A stretch of DNA of 8,070 nucleotides, taken from NCBI GenBank assembly GCA_947463285.1, contig CANHTV010000146.1:1-8070 (forward strand), read 5' to 3'. Made by a program: the position numbers and the translations under genes. Within the stretch, counting starts at the first letter, position 1, and the number at the start of each line of letters is the position of its first letter. The notes under the pieces are model-generated. The model was not told the DNA's origin and made no database searches. It worked only from the letters and a program-made list of their open reading frames with translations. Positions 1 to 6,055 of this stretch are shown one piece after another. This DNA comes from Verrucomicrobiaceae bacterium. Its GTDB lineage: Bacteria; Verrucomicrobiota; Verrucomicrobiia; Verrucomicrobiales; Verrucomicrobiaceae.

Positions 1-141
1 GATGCTGCCTTCGAGCATCTGGCCGAAGGCGTCGAAGAGCTTGCGTCCGCCTTCGCGGCCTTCGGCTTCAAGGCGTTGTTGGAAGTCCCAGAGCGTTTTG
101 GCGTCCGGGATGAAGTCCTCCTCCTGGTTACGGCTGATATT
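1..141 (-). pseudogene. IS5-type transposase fragment, N-terminus missing, runs off left edge
   Basis: The minus strand is open for 47 codons from an in-frame TGA at 142-144 to the window edge. The translation contains FIPDAKTLWDFQQRL followed by an E/G/R-rich stretch and KLFDAFGQMLEGSI. This matches the conserved 'PDxxTlwxFRxxL...LFxxfxxxL' block that lies about 60-70 residues into IS5-family transposases, ahead of the first catalytic Asp. There is no ATG, GTG or TTG before the block, and the cysteine desulfurase ends only 44 bases upstream, so the usual N-terminal part has no room. I therefore call a remnant whose 5' end was lost; the breakpoint probably lies near 125-140. The rest, including any DDE residues, is outside the window. 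The family call rests on motif recognition alone. Confidence 0.6.
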
Positions 142-153
142 TCAGCCTTACCC
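126..153. repeat. Inverted repeat at the edge of the transposase remnant
   Basis: GGCTGA (132-137) and TCAGCC (142-147) are perfect 6-base arms around a TATT loop. The stem can be extended with mismatches by GG/TTA against TA/CC at 126-130 and 149-153. It lies 38 bases past the stop of the cysteine desulfurase, so it could act as a 3' hairpin for that gene. No T tract follows on either strand, so it is not a convincing intrinsic terminator. It also coincides with the point where transposase similarity begins. Confidence 0.3.
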
Positions 154-184
154 AAGCATCCCCACATTGATTTTTATAATGGGC

Positions 185-1312
185 TTACTTCAGGTCTTTT
201 GAAACCTGCACGAAAGCTTCAGCGAGCGCGGCCCAGTCTTCTGGTGATGTCTGCCAACCGCCACTGATGCGGACGACGCTTCGCAGCTCTTCCCAGGAGG
301 CTCCGAGTGCATTTACGACAACAGAAGAACCCTCTTTGCCAGTGCTGCAAGCTGAGCCTGTAGAGATAGCAAAACCAAGGCGACTGAGACGTGTGAGCCA
401 CTTCAGATTTGAATGCTCAGGCATCACCATCAAGACCGTATTCCAAAGACGCGGGGCATTGCCACTGATGATACGCAGCTTAGGAAAAGCGGCTTTCATC
501 TGCTGGATGAAAGCATCACGCAAAGGCTCCTGCACGTATCGAATCGCCGAAAGCTGAGGCACCAGATTTTCCAGCGCTGTGACCATCGCCTCGATGGCTG
601 GATAGTTCTCCGTGCCTGCGCGACGAGACTGCTCCTGCGGACCGCCATGCAGCAGCGGAAATGATTCTGCCGCATCAGCCAGTAGCAGAAAGCCACAGCC
701 CTTCGGGCCGCCAAATTTATGCGCACTGCCCGTCACATAGTCACAATGCGCCAGGCTTGTGGCATCGACTTTTCCCAGCCACTGAGAGGCATCTGAATGA
801 AAGCGCACCTGATGTTCACGGCATATTTCAGCCAAGACCAACCAAGGCTGCAGCACGCCACTTTCGTTGTTAGCCGCCATCACGGAAACAAAGGCCGGTT
901 GTTCCTGTGCAATCACAGATCTCAGAGCCTCAGGCTGCACGATGCCTTCAGCATCGACGGGGATCTCATGCACTCGAGCCCGGCCCAACCAAGCACGCGC
1001 GGCCTCGCACACGCTGGGATGCTCGATGGCAGAGATAGCCACGACAGCATCAGGAGAAAGGCAGCGCGCCAGCCCGGCAAAGAGTGTGTTGTTTGACTCC
1101 GTCGCCCCAGAGGTGAAAACAATCCGCTCGGGCTCAGCGCCCAAGAGATCCGCCAGACGTTCCCTGGCCGATTCCAGGGCCTGACTGGCGTAACCGGCCT
1201 CCCGATAAAGGCTGGAAGGATTCTGCCAGTGCTTATCAATCGCCTTCAGCCACGCCTCCCGCGCCGCAGGATGAAGCGCGGTGGTGGCATTGTGATCAAA
1301 GTAGGCAGACAT
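185..1312 (-). CDS. Cysteine desulfurase, class V aminotransferase fold (NifS/IscS-like)
   Basis: This 375-residue PLP enzyme would remove sulfur from L-cysteine as an enzyme-bound persulfide, releasing alanine and supplying Fe-S clusters or thiolated tRNA in the cytoplasm. Visible landmarks are the N-terminal YFDHNATT (residues 4-11), SGATESNN (68-75), PLP-stacking His98 in IEHPSV, ANNESG (147-152), the cofactor Asp174 and Gln177 in SDASQ, the Schiff-base Lys199 in SAHKFGGPKG, RRAGTEN (230-236), the catalytic Cys322 in STGSACSTG, and Arg348 near the C-terminus for the substrate carboxylate. All key residues are present and the length is normal for the NifS/IscS group. The short segment around the active-site Cys suggests the NifS/IscS branch rather than SufS. 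No iscU, iscR, nifU or tRNA-thiolation gene is adjacent, so the sulfur acceptor is unknown and I give no gene symbol. The ATG at 1312 is chosen because the conserved N-terminus starts there; no Shine-Dalgarno is visible. Confidence 0.93.
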   Translation of the reverse strand: MSAYFDHNATTALHPAAREAWLKAIDKHWQNPSSLYREAGYASQALESARERLADLLGAEPERIVFTSGATESNNTLFAGLARCLSPDAVVAISAIEHPSVCEAARAWLGRARVHEIPVDAEGIVQPEALRSVIAQEQPAFVSVMAANNESGVLQPWLVLAEICREHQVRFHSDASQWLGKVDATSLAHCDYVTGSAHKFGGPKGCGFLLLADAAESFPLLHGGPQEQSRRAGTENYPAIEAMVTALENLVPQLSAIRYVQEPLRDAFIQQMKAAFPKLRIISGNAPRLWNTVLMVMPEHSNLKWLTRLSRLGFAISTGSACSTGKEGSSVVVNALGASWEELRSVVRISGGWQTSPEDWAALAEAFVQVSKDLK

Positions 1313-1316
1313 GTTT

Positions 1317-1344
1317 GGAAGCCTTTATAGAAACAAGGGAAGCC
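1317..1344 (-). promoter_or_regulatory. Direct repeat flanking a possible -10 box of the cysteine desulfurase
   Basis: On the minus strand GGCTTCC occurs at 1344-1338 and again at 1323-1317. The start-to-start distance is 21 bases, about two helical turns. Between the copies lies TATAAA (1329-1324), which resembles a -10 element. If it is used, transcription would begin only a few bases before the ATG at 1312, giving an almost leaderless message; this fits the missing Shine-Dalgarno. No good -35 box is seen at the right spacing. The repeat could be an operator, but this is inference from pattern alone. Confidence 0.25.
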
Positions 1345-1410
1345 TCGGTTCCGCCACCTTAAAATTCAGGGAAGCTGGCTTGATTTTTGGGCTGCTTTGC
1401 ATCTGGCGGA

Positions 1411-1449
1411 AGACTCAGCAAGTCTCAATTCGCGAATCACCAAGGTGAT
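1411..1449. repeat. Cluster of three consecutive inverted repeats
   Basis: Three symmetrical elements sit back to back in 39 bases. AGACT-CAGCA-AGTCT (1411-1425) has 5-base arms, ATTCGCGAAT (1428-1437) is a perfect 10-base palindrome, and ATCACC-AA-GGTGAT (1436-1449) has 6-base arms. The second and third share two bases. Palindromes of this size suit dimeric helix-turn-helix regulators, and the position between divergent genes fits an operator. The first could also form an RNA stem. No known regulator's consensus is recognised. Confidence 0.4.
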
Positions 1450-1495
1450 CCCATGAAGGCTTCACCGTAACTTTCTCATTACATCGCCACAGAGC

Positions 1496-1660
1496 ATGAC
1501 TCGCTCTACTCGTCTTGGCTTGATCATGAGCCTCATCATCGTCGCTTGGTGGTTAGGCAGGATGATCGCGAAACCTGAACCTATGCAGGCCACAAAGCCC
1601 CTACCCTCTTCTGACGCGATTCAGAGGACAAAAGCCAGCACGACTGGAGCTGCCCACTGA
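1496..1660 (+). CDS. Small predicted single-pass membrane protein, 54 residues (possibly the 5' part of a broken gene)
   Basis: The ORF begins MTRSTRLGLIMSLIIVAWWL: a short basic N-terminus, then about 14 strongly hydrophobic residues (7-20), Gly-Arg, and a Pro/Thr/Ser-rich hydrophilic tail from residue 26 to the TGA at 1658. This is the layout of an N-in membrane anchor or an uncleaved signal. No Shine-Dalgarno precedes the ATG, as for the neighbouring genes. I do not recognise a family. A different frame opens at 1615, before this ORF ends, and stays open to 1785, so the ORF may be the start of a longer frameshifted gene. Chance is a real alternative at this length; the clean basic-hydrophobic-polar order is the main argument for coding. 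Confidence 0.35.
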   Translation: MTRSTRLGLIMSLIIVAWWLGRMIAKPEPMQATKPLPSSDAIQRTKASTTGAAH

Positions 1661-1690
1661 AGTCTGGCGATCCCGTGGATAAGCTATGCG

Positions 1691-1708
1691 CAGCCAAGAG
1701 CTTGGCTG
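1691..1708. repeat. Inverted repeat CAGCCAAG-AG-CTTGGCTG
   Basis: Perfect 8-base arms at 1691-1698 and 1701-1708 are separated by two bases. As RNA it would form roughly a 7-pair stem with a GAGC loop. The bases after it are purine-rich with no T tract, so it is not an intrinsic terminator. It lies inside the middle frame of the possible broken gene and upstream of proC. A protein-binding site is an alternative. Confidence 0.4.
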
Positions 1709-1934
1709 AACGTGAGAAAGTCTTGGTCGCGTTTGGAACTGCAAGAATGGCTGGTGTCAGGAGGCGGCTAGGTGCCTCATTTTAAAAATGTGGACCAAAT
1801 CTAAGCCTGGCGGAAAACCAATCAGCAGCACTACGATGAGTGTCTCCTCGGAGTGGATTTATAAAGGTGGGGCTCAGACTTCAGCCTGATCTTTCCTTGC
1901 AGGAGTCGCCTCAATCCGCCACCATCGCCGCGTC

Positions 1935-2738
1935 ATGCTTAAAATTGGACTCATCGGTTGTGGAAAAATGGGCGGCGCTCTGCTGCGCGGCGTCGAAAAA
2001 GCGCTCGGAAAAAACGAACTCAGCGTTGCTCTCAGTGACGTGGTGCCAGCAGCCGCGGCAGCGTTGGAACAGAGCCTGAGCTGCTCAGTGACCAAGGGAT
2101 CACCCGCTGAAGTCGCAGCAGTCTCAGACGTGGTACTGCTAGCCGTGAAACCTGGGGACATGGCCGCTCTTTGTGCAGATCTCGCCAAAGTGGAAGGCAG
2201 CCGCCTTTACCTCAGCATCGCCGCCGGGCTGAAACTGGCAGATCTGGAGTCCTGGCTCGGCAGCCAGCAGCGCGTCATTCGGTCCATGCCGAACACACCA
2301 GCCCTCGTGGGCACTGGCGCGGCAGCTTTTTCACGAGGCAGCTCTGCCACGGCGGATGATGCTGCACAGGCAAGCAAAATTCTCGGGGCCGTGGGCACTG
2401 CTGATGAAGTTTCAGAGAAGCTGCTCGATGCCGTCACAGGGCTGAGTGGCAGTGGCCCGGCTTATGTTTACACCGTCATTGAAGCTCTGTCGGATGGCGG
2501 TGTGCTCATGGGCCTGCCCCGAGCCACCGCGCTGACTCTGGCAGCGCAAACGGTCGCTGGCGCTGCGCAGATGGTCTTGGAGACAGGCAAGCACCCGGCT
2601 GTGCTGCGTGATGAAGTCACCAGCCCAGGAGGCACCACCATTGCCGGCCTGGAGCAGCTTGAAGCTCATGGCTTGCGCAATGCACTGCTCCAAGCCGTCC
2701 GCAAGGCCACGGAACGCAGCCTGCAACTCGGCAAATAA
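1935..2738 (+). CDS. proC: Pyrroline-5-carboxylate reductase
   Basis: This 267-residue enzyme reduces (S)-1-pyrroline-5-carboxylate to L-proline with NAD(P)H, the last step of proline biosynthesis in the cytoplasm. The N-terminal Rossmann fold starts at once with KIGLIGCGKMGGALLRGV (residues 3-20, GxGxMG dinucleotide motif). It continues with VKP (71-73), a conserved turn of the family, and RSMPNTPALVGTG (116-128). The helical C-terminal dimerisation and active-site domain carries TGLSGSGPAYVY (168-179) and the family signature DEVTSPGGTTIAGLEQLE (226-243). Length is typical and no conserved block is missing. The ATG at 1935 is fixed by the Rossmann strand starting at residue 3. No Shine-Dalgarno is present; an AGGAG about 30 bases upstream is too far to serve. 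The gene stands alone, with no proA or proB alongside, and converges on the propeller gene. Confidence 0.97.
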   Translation: MLKIGLIGCGKMGGALLRGVEKALGKNELSVALSDVVPAAAAALEQSLSCSVTKGSPAEVAAVSDVVLLAVKPGDMAALCADLAKVEGSRLYLSIAAGLKLADLESWLGSQQRVIRSMPNTPALVGTGAAAFSRGSSATADDAAQASKILGAVGTADEVSEKLLDAVTGLSGSGPAYVYTVIEALSDGGVLMGLPRATALTLAAQTVAGAAQMVLETGKHPAVLRDEVTSPGGTTIAGLEQLEAHGLRNALLQAVRKATERSLQLGK

Positions 2739-2745
2739 TCACGTC
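2739..2745. other. 7-base gap between convergent stop codons
   Basis: proC stops with TAA at 2736-2738, and the opposing propeller gene stops with TGA read from 2748 to 2746. Only 7 bases separate them and no hairpin with a T tract is visible near either end. Any terminators must therefore lie inside the opposing coding sequence, or the two transcripts overlap at their 3' ends. Confidence 0.7.
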
Positions 2746-5700
2746 TCAAGGTGCTAGGACATCGTGTTGGAGAAATTCGACTCCGTAATCTCCAGCAGGA
2801 ATCCAAATGTCCAAAGCAGGCGTGATCACGGCGCGATTGACCTGCAACCACAGATTCGTCGGTGTTTCATAGGAGGCCAAAGGATTGATCTGACCACTGG
2901 CCGGGGCAAGACTTGCAAGCTCCAGATTGCCAAAGCTGCTGGCGATGAGATGACCACGGTTCACGCTGAGCATCTGCGGCGTTGCATTCGTGGTCCAAGT
3001 GCTGATCTGAGATAGTCTGCCCGTCGTGAGATTGTAGGCAATGCCAACAACACCATGATTATCACCATCACGAGCCAAATACACGCGGCCTGCTGAAGCT
3101 ACTGAGGCCTGATGATAGGACGTAGCTGTAATGTAGCTATCCAGAAGCCAAGCTGTAACGCCATCATAACCACTTGCTTGAATCGAGCGGGAAGAAGCTT
3201 CTTCAGAACTGATGCGTTGATTCCGATGCGTGAGCAAAACCGCGCCCTGAGCATCCACATCCGCCACGCTCATCAACTGACCAGGAATAGACACAGGATC
3301 ACGCAGCGTTGGGGAGGCAGAGCGCCAGTCGATGACCTGCAACCAGGAAGCCAGACGTGATTCTGACGGTGCATAGGGGATCAGCGGCCGCGCGGCACCG
3401 TTGACAGGCTTGGACTGAGGTTTTTCAAACCCGGTGTCATAGCTGAAGAAAAGGAACCCATTGTCACTGAAAGCAGTGCTGATGTTTCGCAGATTTCCAT
3501 TCACAAACACGTTTAAAGCAGTGCGAGCCGTGAGGGCGCTGTCACCCACTTGAACAGGACATAGCACAGCTGCTGGATTTGTGGTGACAGGCGGCGAGGT
3601 TTGTTTCTGTTTGGCTGCGACAAGGCTACTGTTGACCGGACTAGGCAAGATGACTGGAGCGGGCAGGTTAAGCACAGGTTGAGTAATGCTAATGACAGGC
3701 AGCATATTCAACCAGATCGGCCCCCAGAAAAATCTATGCGTCTGCATAGGGATGAACCAGACCAATGAAGAATCACTCATCCAATGAGGCTGAACTGCAT
3801 CGAAATTCATTGAGTAAAAATTCAGACCCGTCAGATCATGCTCAGAACGCCCGACTTCCGTGACGGTAGGTGGAGAACCCAGCTCCAAGGCCAGCGTGCG
3901 CAGACGCTGAGGCGTCGTGGCCGTAGCGGTAATCAACTGAGCGAGGTAAAGTCGGCCATTTTTTTGTGTCACACCGACCACTCGGCCCTGACCAAGAGGG
4001 ATCTCCTCCAGCAGCGTATCAGGATCATTAGCGGTCGTGATCCTCAATTTGGATTCTGCCACCGCAAAAAAGCCCATTCGTGAGAAGGCAAACCCATTCC
4101 AGTAATTCCAGCCTGTTTCTCCATCTTCGATCTGAACTAAAAAGTCACCGAAAGGCACCACACGATCCGCACGCCAGGCGAGTGGGACTCTCACCACTAG
4201 AGGATTTTCCACGCCAGCCTCGGTGCTGTGAACGAGCAACTCCTGACCGGACAAACTGACAAAATGCCCCCCCATGAGACTGCCTCGGCGAGGATTAAAA
4301 TCATGCTGAATCGTCGTGCCAAAGCTCAGTGTATCTTCAGCTAGATTCACAATCTGAATGGCTTTTGTGGCATGACCCGAGCTCCAATCCCAGCTCTCGA
4401 ACGGCACCATGATCACACCTTCTTCGGAGAGAAACTCGACGGCTTTTTCATCATAGTTCGCCTCACTCCATGAGGAGCTACCTTCAGGCCCAAGGGGCAG
4501 ACGGGAAAGCAGCGCTGGAGCAGTCACGTCGCTCACATCAAACAAAGACACGGTCACGCGTCCATCTTCAACACCAACCGCTAACAGGCGATCACCAAGA
4601 GGCTCCAGATAAGTGCTCCAGCCTGGAACTTCCAGCACACCGGAAAGAACGGGCGCGGCGGGATCGGCAAGATCCACGATGAAGAGAGGATCGATCTGGA
4701 GGAAGGTCACCACATAGAGACGATCTCCATCAAAACGCGTCGCGTGAAGGCTTTCACCGCGGGCTCCTTCGAGTTCCAAGCTTGCCAAGGGCGTCACGGC
4801 GCTACCCGCTACAGGAAAGGTTTCGACCCAAGTTTGGCGGTTGTTCCAATTCTGCCAATTCAGCGTCACCGCCACGACGGCACCATTCACGAGACTCAGT
4901 TTAAACTTGTCCTGAACCTGCCCACGCAGGGAAAAGGTCTTCAAAATGACAGGTGCATTCGTGATGTCGATGATGTGCAGGTTATTGGCCAGCGGTGCAT
5001 TATAGTAGCTGGTCGTCCCCACCAATAAATGGCCACCGGATGCCTGGAGAACCGAATAGTTTGACGGCGTCCGCAAAGAACCGATGACGTGGGGAGCATC
5101 AAGATCTGCAAGATCGAGACTAGTGAGGACAGCCTCTCCCTGCCAGTTCAGATTTGGAACTGACTGAGAATAACTGCTGCACAATACATGCAATTTGCGG
5201 CCGATGAGACGGCTGTCTGTGATTGCTCCTTCCAATGGCACTTCACTGATCAGATTCGGCATTCCATCAATGATGCGGATCAGCCAGACGGTCGCCGCAC
5301 CTTGACGGGCTTTGTCGTTGGAGCGTCCAAGGAGGGCGACTTCCGTGCCTTCCGCATTCAAAACAAACATCTGCTCACCACTCGCTGGCAGGCGCAGACT
5401 TCCCGTGCGCACGGGTGCAGTCGGATCACTCATGTCCAGAATTTGCAGACCTCGATACTGATTAAAGAAGTAGATCTGATCTCCCACGATCTGCCAGATG
5501 TCGGATTCGATGACAGCGGCGGCGGCCGCATCTGTGCCAAGCACCGAAGAGGTAATGGGTTGACCTCCTTTGGAGTAGAGCACGCCGAATTGAGGCAACG
5601 CCTCCAAATCCTGACGATCAAAACTTCTCTGGCCGCGCTGAAAACGAGAGGGAAACTTCGCTCCGCGATAACCAACAGCACGGAGAGTACCTTTGGCTTG

Positions 5701-5988
5701 GCTTGCGTTCAGTTTAAAAGACACGGAACGAGGAGCAGGCCGAACCAAGCTGATATTGAAACTAGGAACGACATTTTTCGCCGCAGGATAGGCCACGCTG
5801 ACAGGCTTCCACCCAGTGGATGTTTTTTGTTCCAGCACGACCTGCTGTATTTGCGGAGCAGCAGCGACGGTCAGGACCCGGTTTTGCAATTGATGCTTGA
5901 GCACGACAGCATTACTTACCGCCCAAGATGGCTGAGCCAAATAGAAGGCTATGGCGAAGATAATGAACAAGGTTGAGCAACGATTCAT
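2746..5988 (-). CDS. Exported double beta-propeller protein with LVIVD-like repeats
   Basis: Starting at 5988 gives 1080 residues with a clear signal peptide, MNRCSTLFIIFAIAFYLAQP then SWA, with likely cleavage after Ala23. The frame is open up to 6096, but that start would bury the signal 36 residues in and overlap the upstream gene. Mature residues 120-750 carry recurring blades with a 'hydrophobic-Asp-hydrophobic-x-Asp-x-x-x-Pro' turn: LQILDMSDPTAPVRTGSL (181-198), SLDLADLDAPHVIGSL (290-305), FIVDLADPAAPVLSGVL (436-452) and SLFDVSDVTAPALLSRL (481-497). PGWSTYLEPLGDRLLAVG (455-472) and SEANYDEKAVEF (508-519) are typical of the secreted 'beta-propeller domain' family (COG4880/PF09826 type). 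A Pro-rich linker at about 769-811 leads to a second propeller-like part (about 812-1080) with VIDWRSASPTLRDPVSIPG (885-903). The protein probably acts in the periplasm or outside the cell; ligand and activity are unknown. It is the last gene of the sigma/anti-sigma unit, 67 bases after its neighbour. Confidence 0.85.
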   Translation of the reverse strand: MNRCSTLFIIFAIAFYLAQPSWAVSNAVVLKHQLQNRVLTVAAAPQIQQVVLEQKTSTGWKPVSVAYPAAKNVVPSFNISLVRPAPRSVSFKLNASQAKGTLRAVGYRGAKFPSRFQRGQRSFDRQDLEALPQFGVLYSKGGQPITSSVLGTDAAAAAVIESDIWQIVGDQIYFFNQYRGLQILDMSDPTAPVRTGSLRLPASGEQMFVLNAEGTEVALLGRSNDKARQGAATVWLIRIIDGMPNLISEVPLEGAITDSRLIGRKLHVLCSSYSQSVPNLNWQGEAVLTSLDLADLDAPHVIGSLRTPSNYSVLQASGGHLLVGTTSYYNAPLANNLHIIDITNAPVILKTFSLRGQVQDKFKLSLVNGAVVAVTLNWQNWNNRQTWVETFPVAGSAVTPLASLELEGARGESLHATRFDGDRLYVVTFLQIDPLFIVDLADPAAPVLSGVLEVPGWSTYLEPLGDRLLAVGVEDGRVTVSLFDVSDVTAPALLSRLPLGPEGSSSWSEANYDEKAVEFLSEEGVIMVPFESWDWSSGHATKAIQIVNLAEDTLSFGTTIQHDFNPRRGSLMGGHFVSLSGQELLVHSTEAGVENPLVVRVPLAWRADRVVPFGDFLVQIEDGETGWNYWNGFAFSRMGFFAVAESKLRITTANDPDTLLEEIPLGQGRVVGVTQKNGRLYLAQLITATATTPQRLRTLALELGSPPTVTEVGRSEHDLTGLNFYSMNFDAVQPHWMSDSSLVWFIPMQTHRFFWGPIWLNMLPVISITQPVLNLPAPVILPSPVNSSLVAAKQKQTSPPVTTNPAAVLCPVQVGDSALTARTALNVFVNGNLRNISTAFSDNGFLFFSYDTGFEKPQSKPVNGAARPLIPYAPSESRLASWLQVIDWRSASPTLRDPVSIPGQLMSVADVDAQGAVLLTHRNQRISSEEASSRSIQASGYDGVTAWLLDSYITATSYHQASVASAGRVYLARDGDNHGVVGIAYNLTTGRLSQISTWTTNATPQMLSVNRGHLIASSFGNLELASLAPASGQINPLASYETPTNLWLQVNRAVITPALDIWIPAGDYGVEFLQHDVLAP

Positions 5989-6055
5989 TGGATGGGGTGG
6001 GTGGATGGTAAAAATGGATAAATGGAAGACAAGAAAGAACTTAAACCCTGCCCCC
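5989..6055 (-). promoter_or_regulatory. Purine-poor leader of the propeller gene without Shine-Dalgarno
   Basis: The 67 bases between the anti-sigma stop and the chosen ATG are strikingly pyrimidine-rich on the sense strand near the start. CCAT recurs there (CCATTTATCCATTTTTACCA and on to CCCCATCC) directly before the ATG. No GGAGG-like element exists. Translation would have to start by another route, such as an unstructured leader. The gap holds no clear promoter or terminator, so read-through from the upstream pair is likely. Confidence 0.35.

Larger units (their letters stand above)
1496..1889 (+). pseudogene. Possible frameshifted gene of about 131 codons spanning three reading frames
   Basis: Three overlapping open stretches follow one another, each shifted in the same direction. 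The first is the membrane ORF 1496-1660. The second is open from 1615 to the TAA at 1783-1785 and includes SQHDWSCPLKSGDPVDKLCA and SLAEREKVLVAFGTARMAGV. The third is open from 1716 to the TGA at 1887-1889 and includes WNCKNGWCQEAARCL, MWTKSKPGGKPISS and SEWIYKGGA. Two one-base losses, one within about 1615-1657 and one within about 1716-1782, would join them into one protein of about 131 residues with an N-terminal membrane anchor. Decay, sequencing error, or chance are all possible. No family is recognised, and coding character is judged by eye only. Confidence 0.3.
1313..1934. other. 622-base intergenic region between divergent cysteine desulfurase and proC
   Basis: The two flanking genes diverge, so both promoters should lie here. 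Contents I can support are the GGCTTCC direct repeat by the left gene, a cluster of three inverted repeats (1411-1449), a 54-residue membrane micro-ORF (1496-1660) that may be the first part of a frameshifted gene ending at 1889, and an 8-base-arm inverted repeat (1691-1708). A TATAAA at 1860-1865, about 70 bases before proC, is a possible -10 box with no convincing -35. I see no tRNA, rRNA or terminator with a T tract. Confidence 0.6.

Noticed and set aside
126..153. Intrinsic terminator for the cysteine desulfurase
   Set aside because: The hairpin is real, but no run of T follows it on either strand. I list it only as an inverted repeat.
2..202. 66-codon plus-strand open frame at the left edge
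   Set aside because: It is antisense to the transposase remnant and overlaps the end of the cysteine desulfurase. The Ser/Arg/Pro-rich composition is a shadow of the other strand.
1313..1934. tRNA, small RNA or CRISPR array in the intergenic region
   Set aside because: No cloverleaf, no regularly spaced repeats and no conserved RNA motif could be seen; the inverted repeats differ from one another.
1840..2079. 79-codon plus-strand open frame overlapping the proC start
   Set aside because: It runs into proC in a different frame and has no recognisable domain; proC's frame is certain.
1874..2188. 104-codon minus-strand open frame over the start of proC
   Set aside because: It is the antisense shadow of the proC Rossmann domain, Ala/Ser/Thr-rich with no domain.
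5188..5976. 262-codon plus-strand open frame opposite the propeller gene
   Set aside because: It lies wholly antisense to the signal-peptide and first-propeller part of a convincing gene. Its translation shows no recognisable domain and is rich in Arg, His and Gln, as expected of a reverse-strand shadow.
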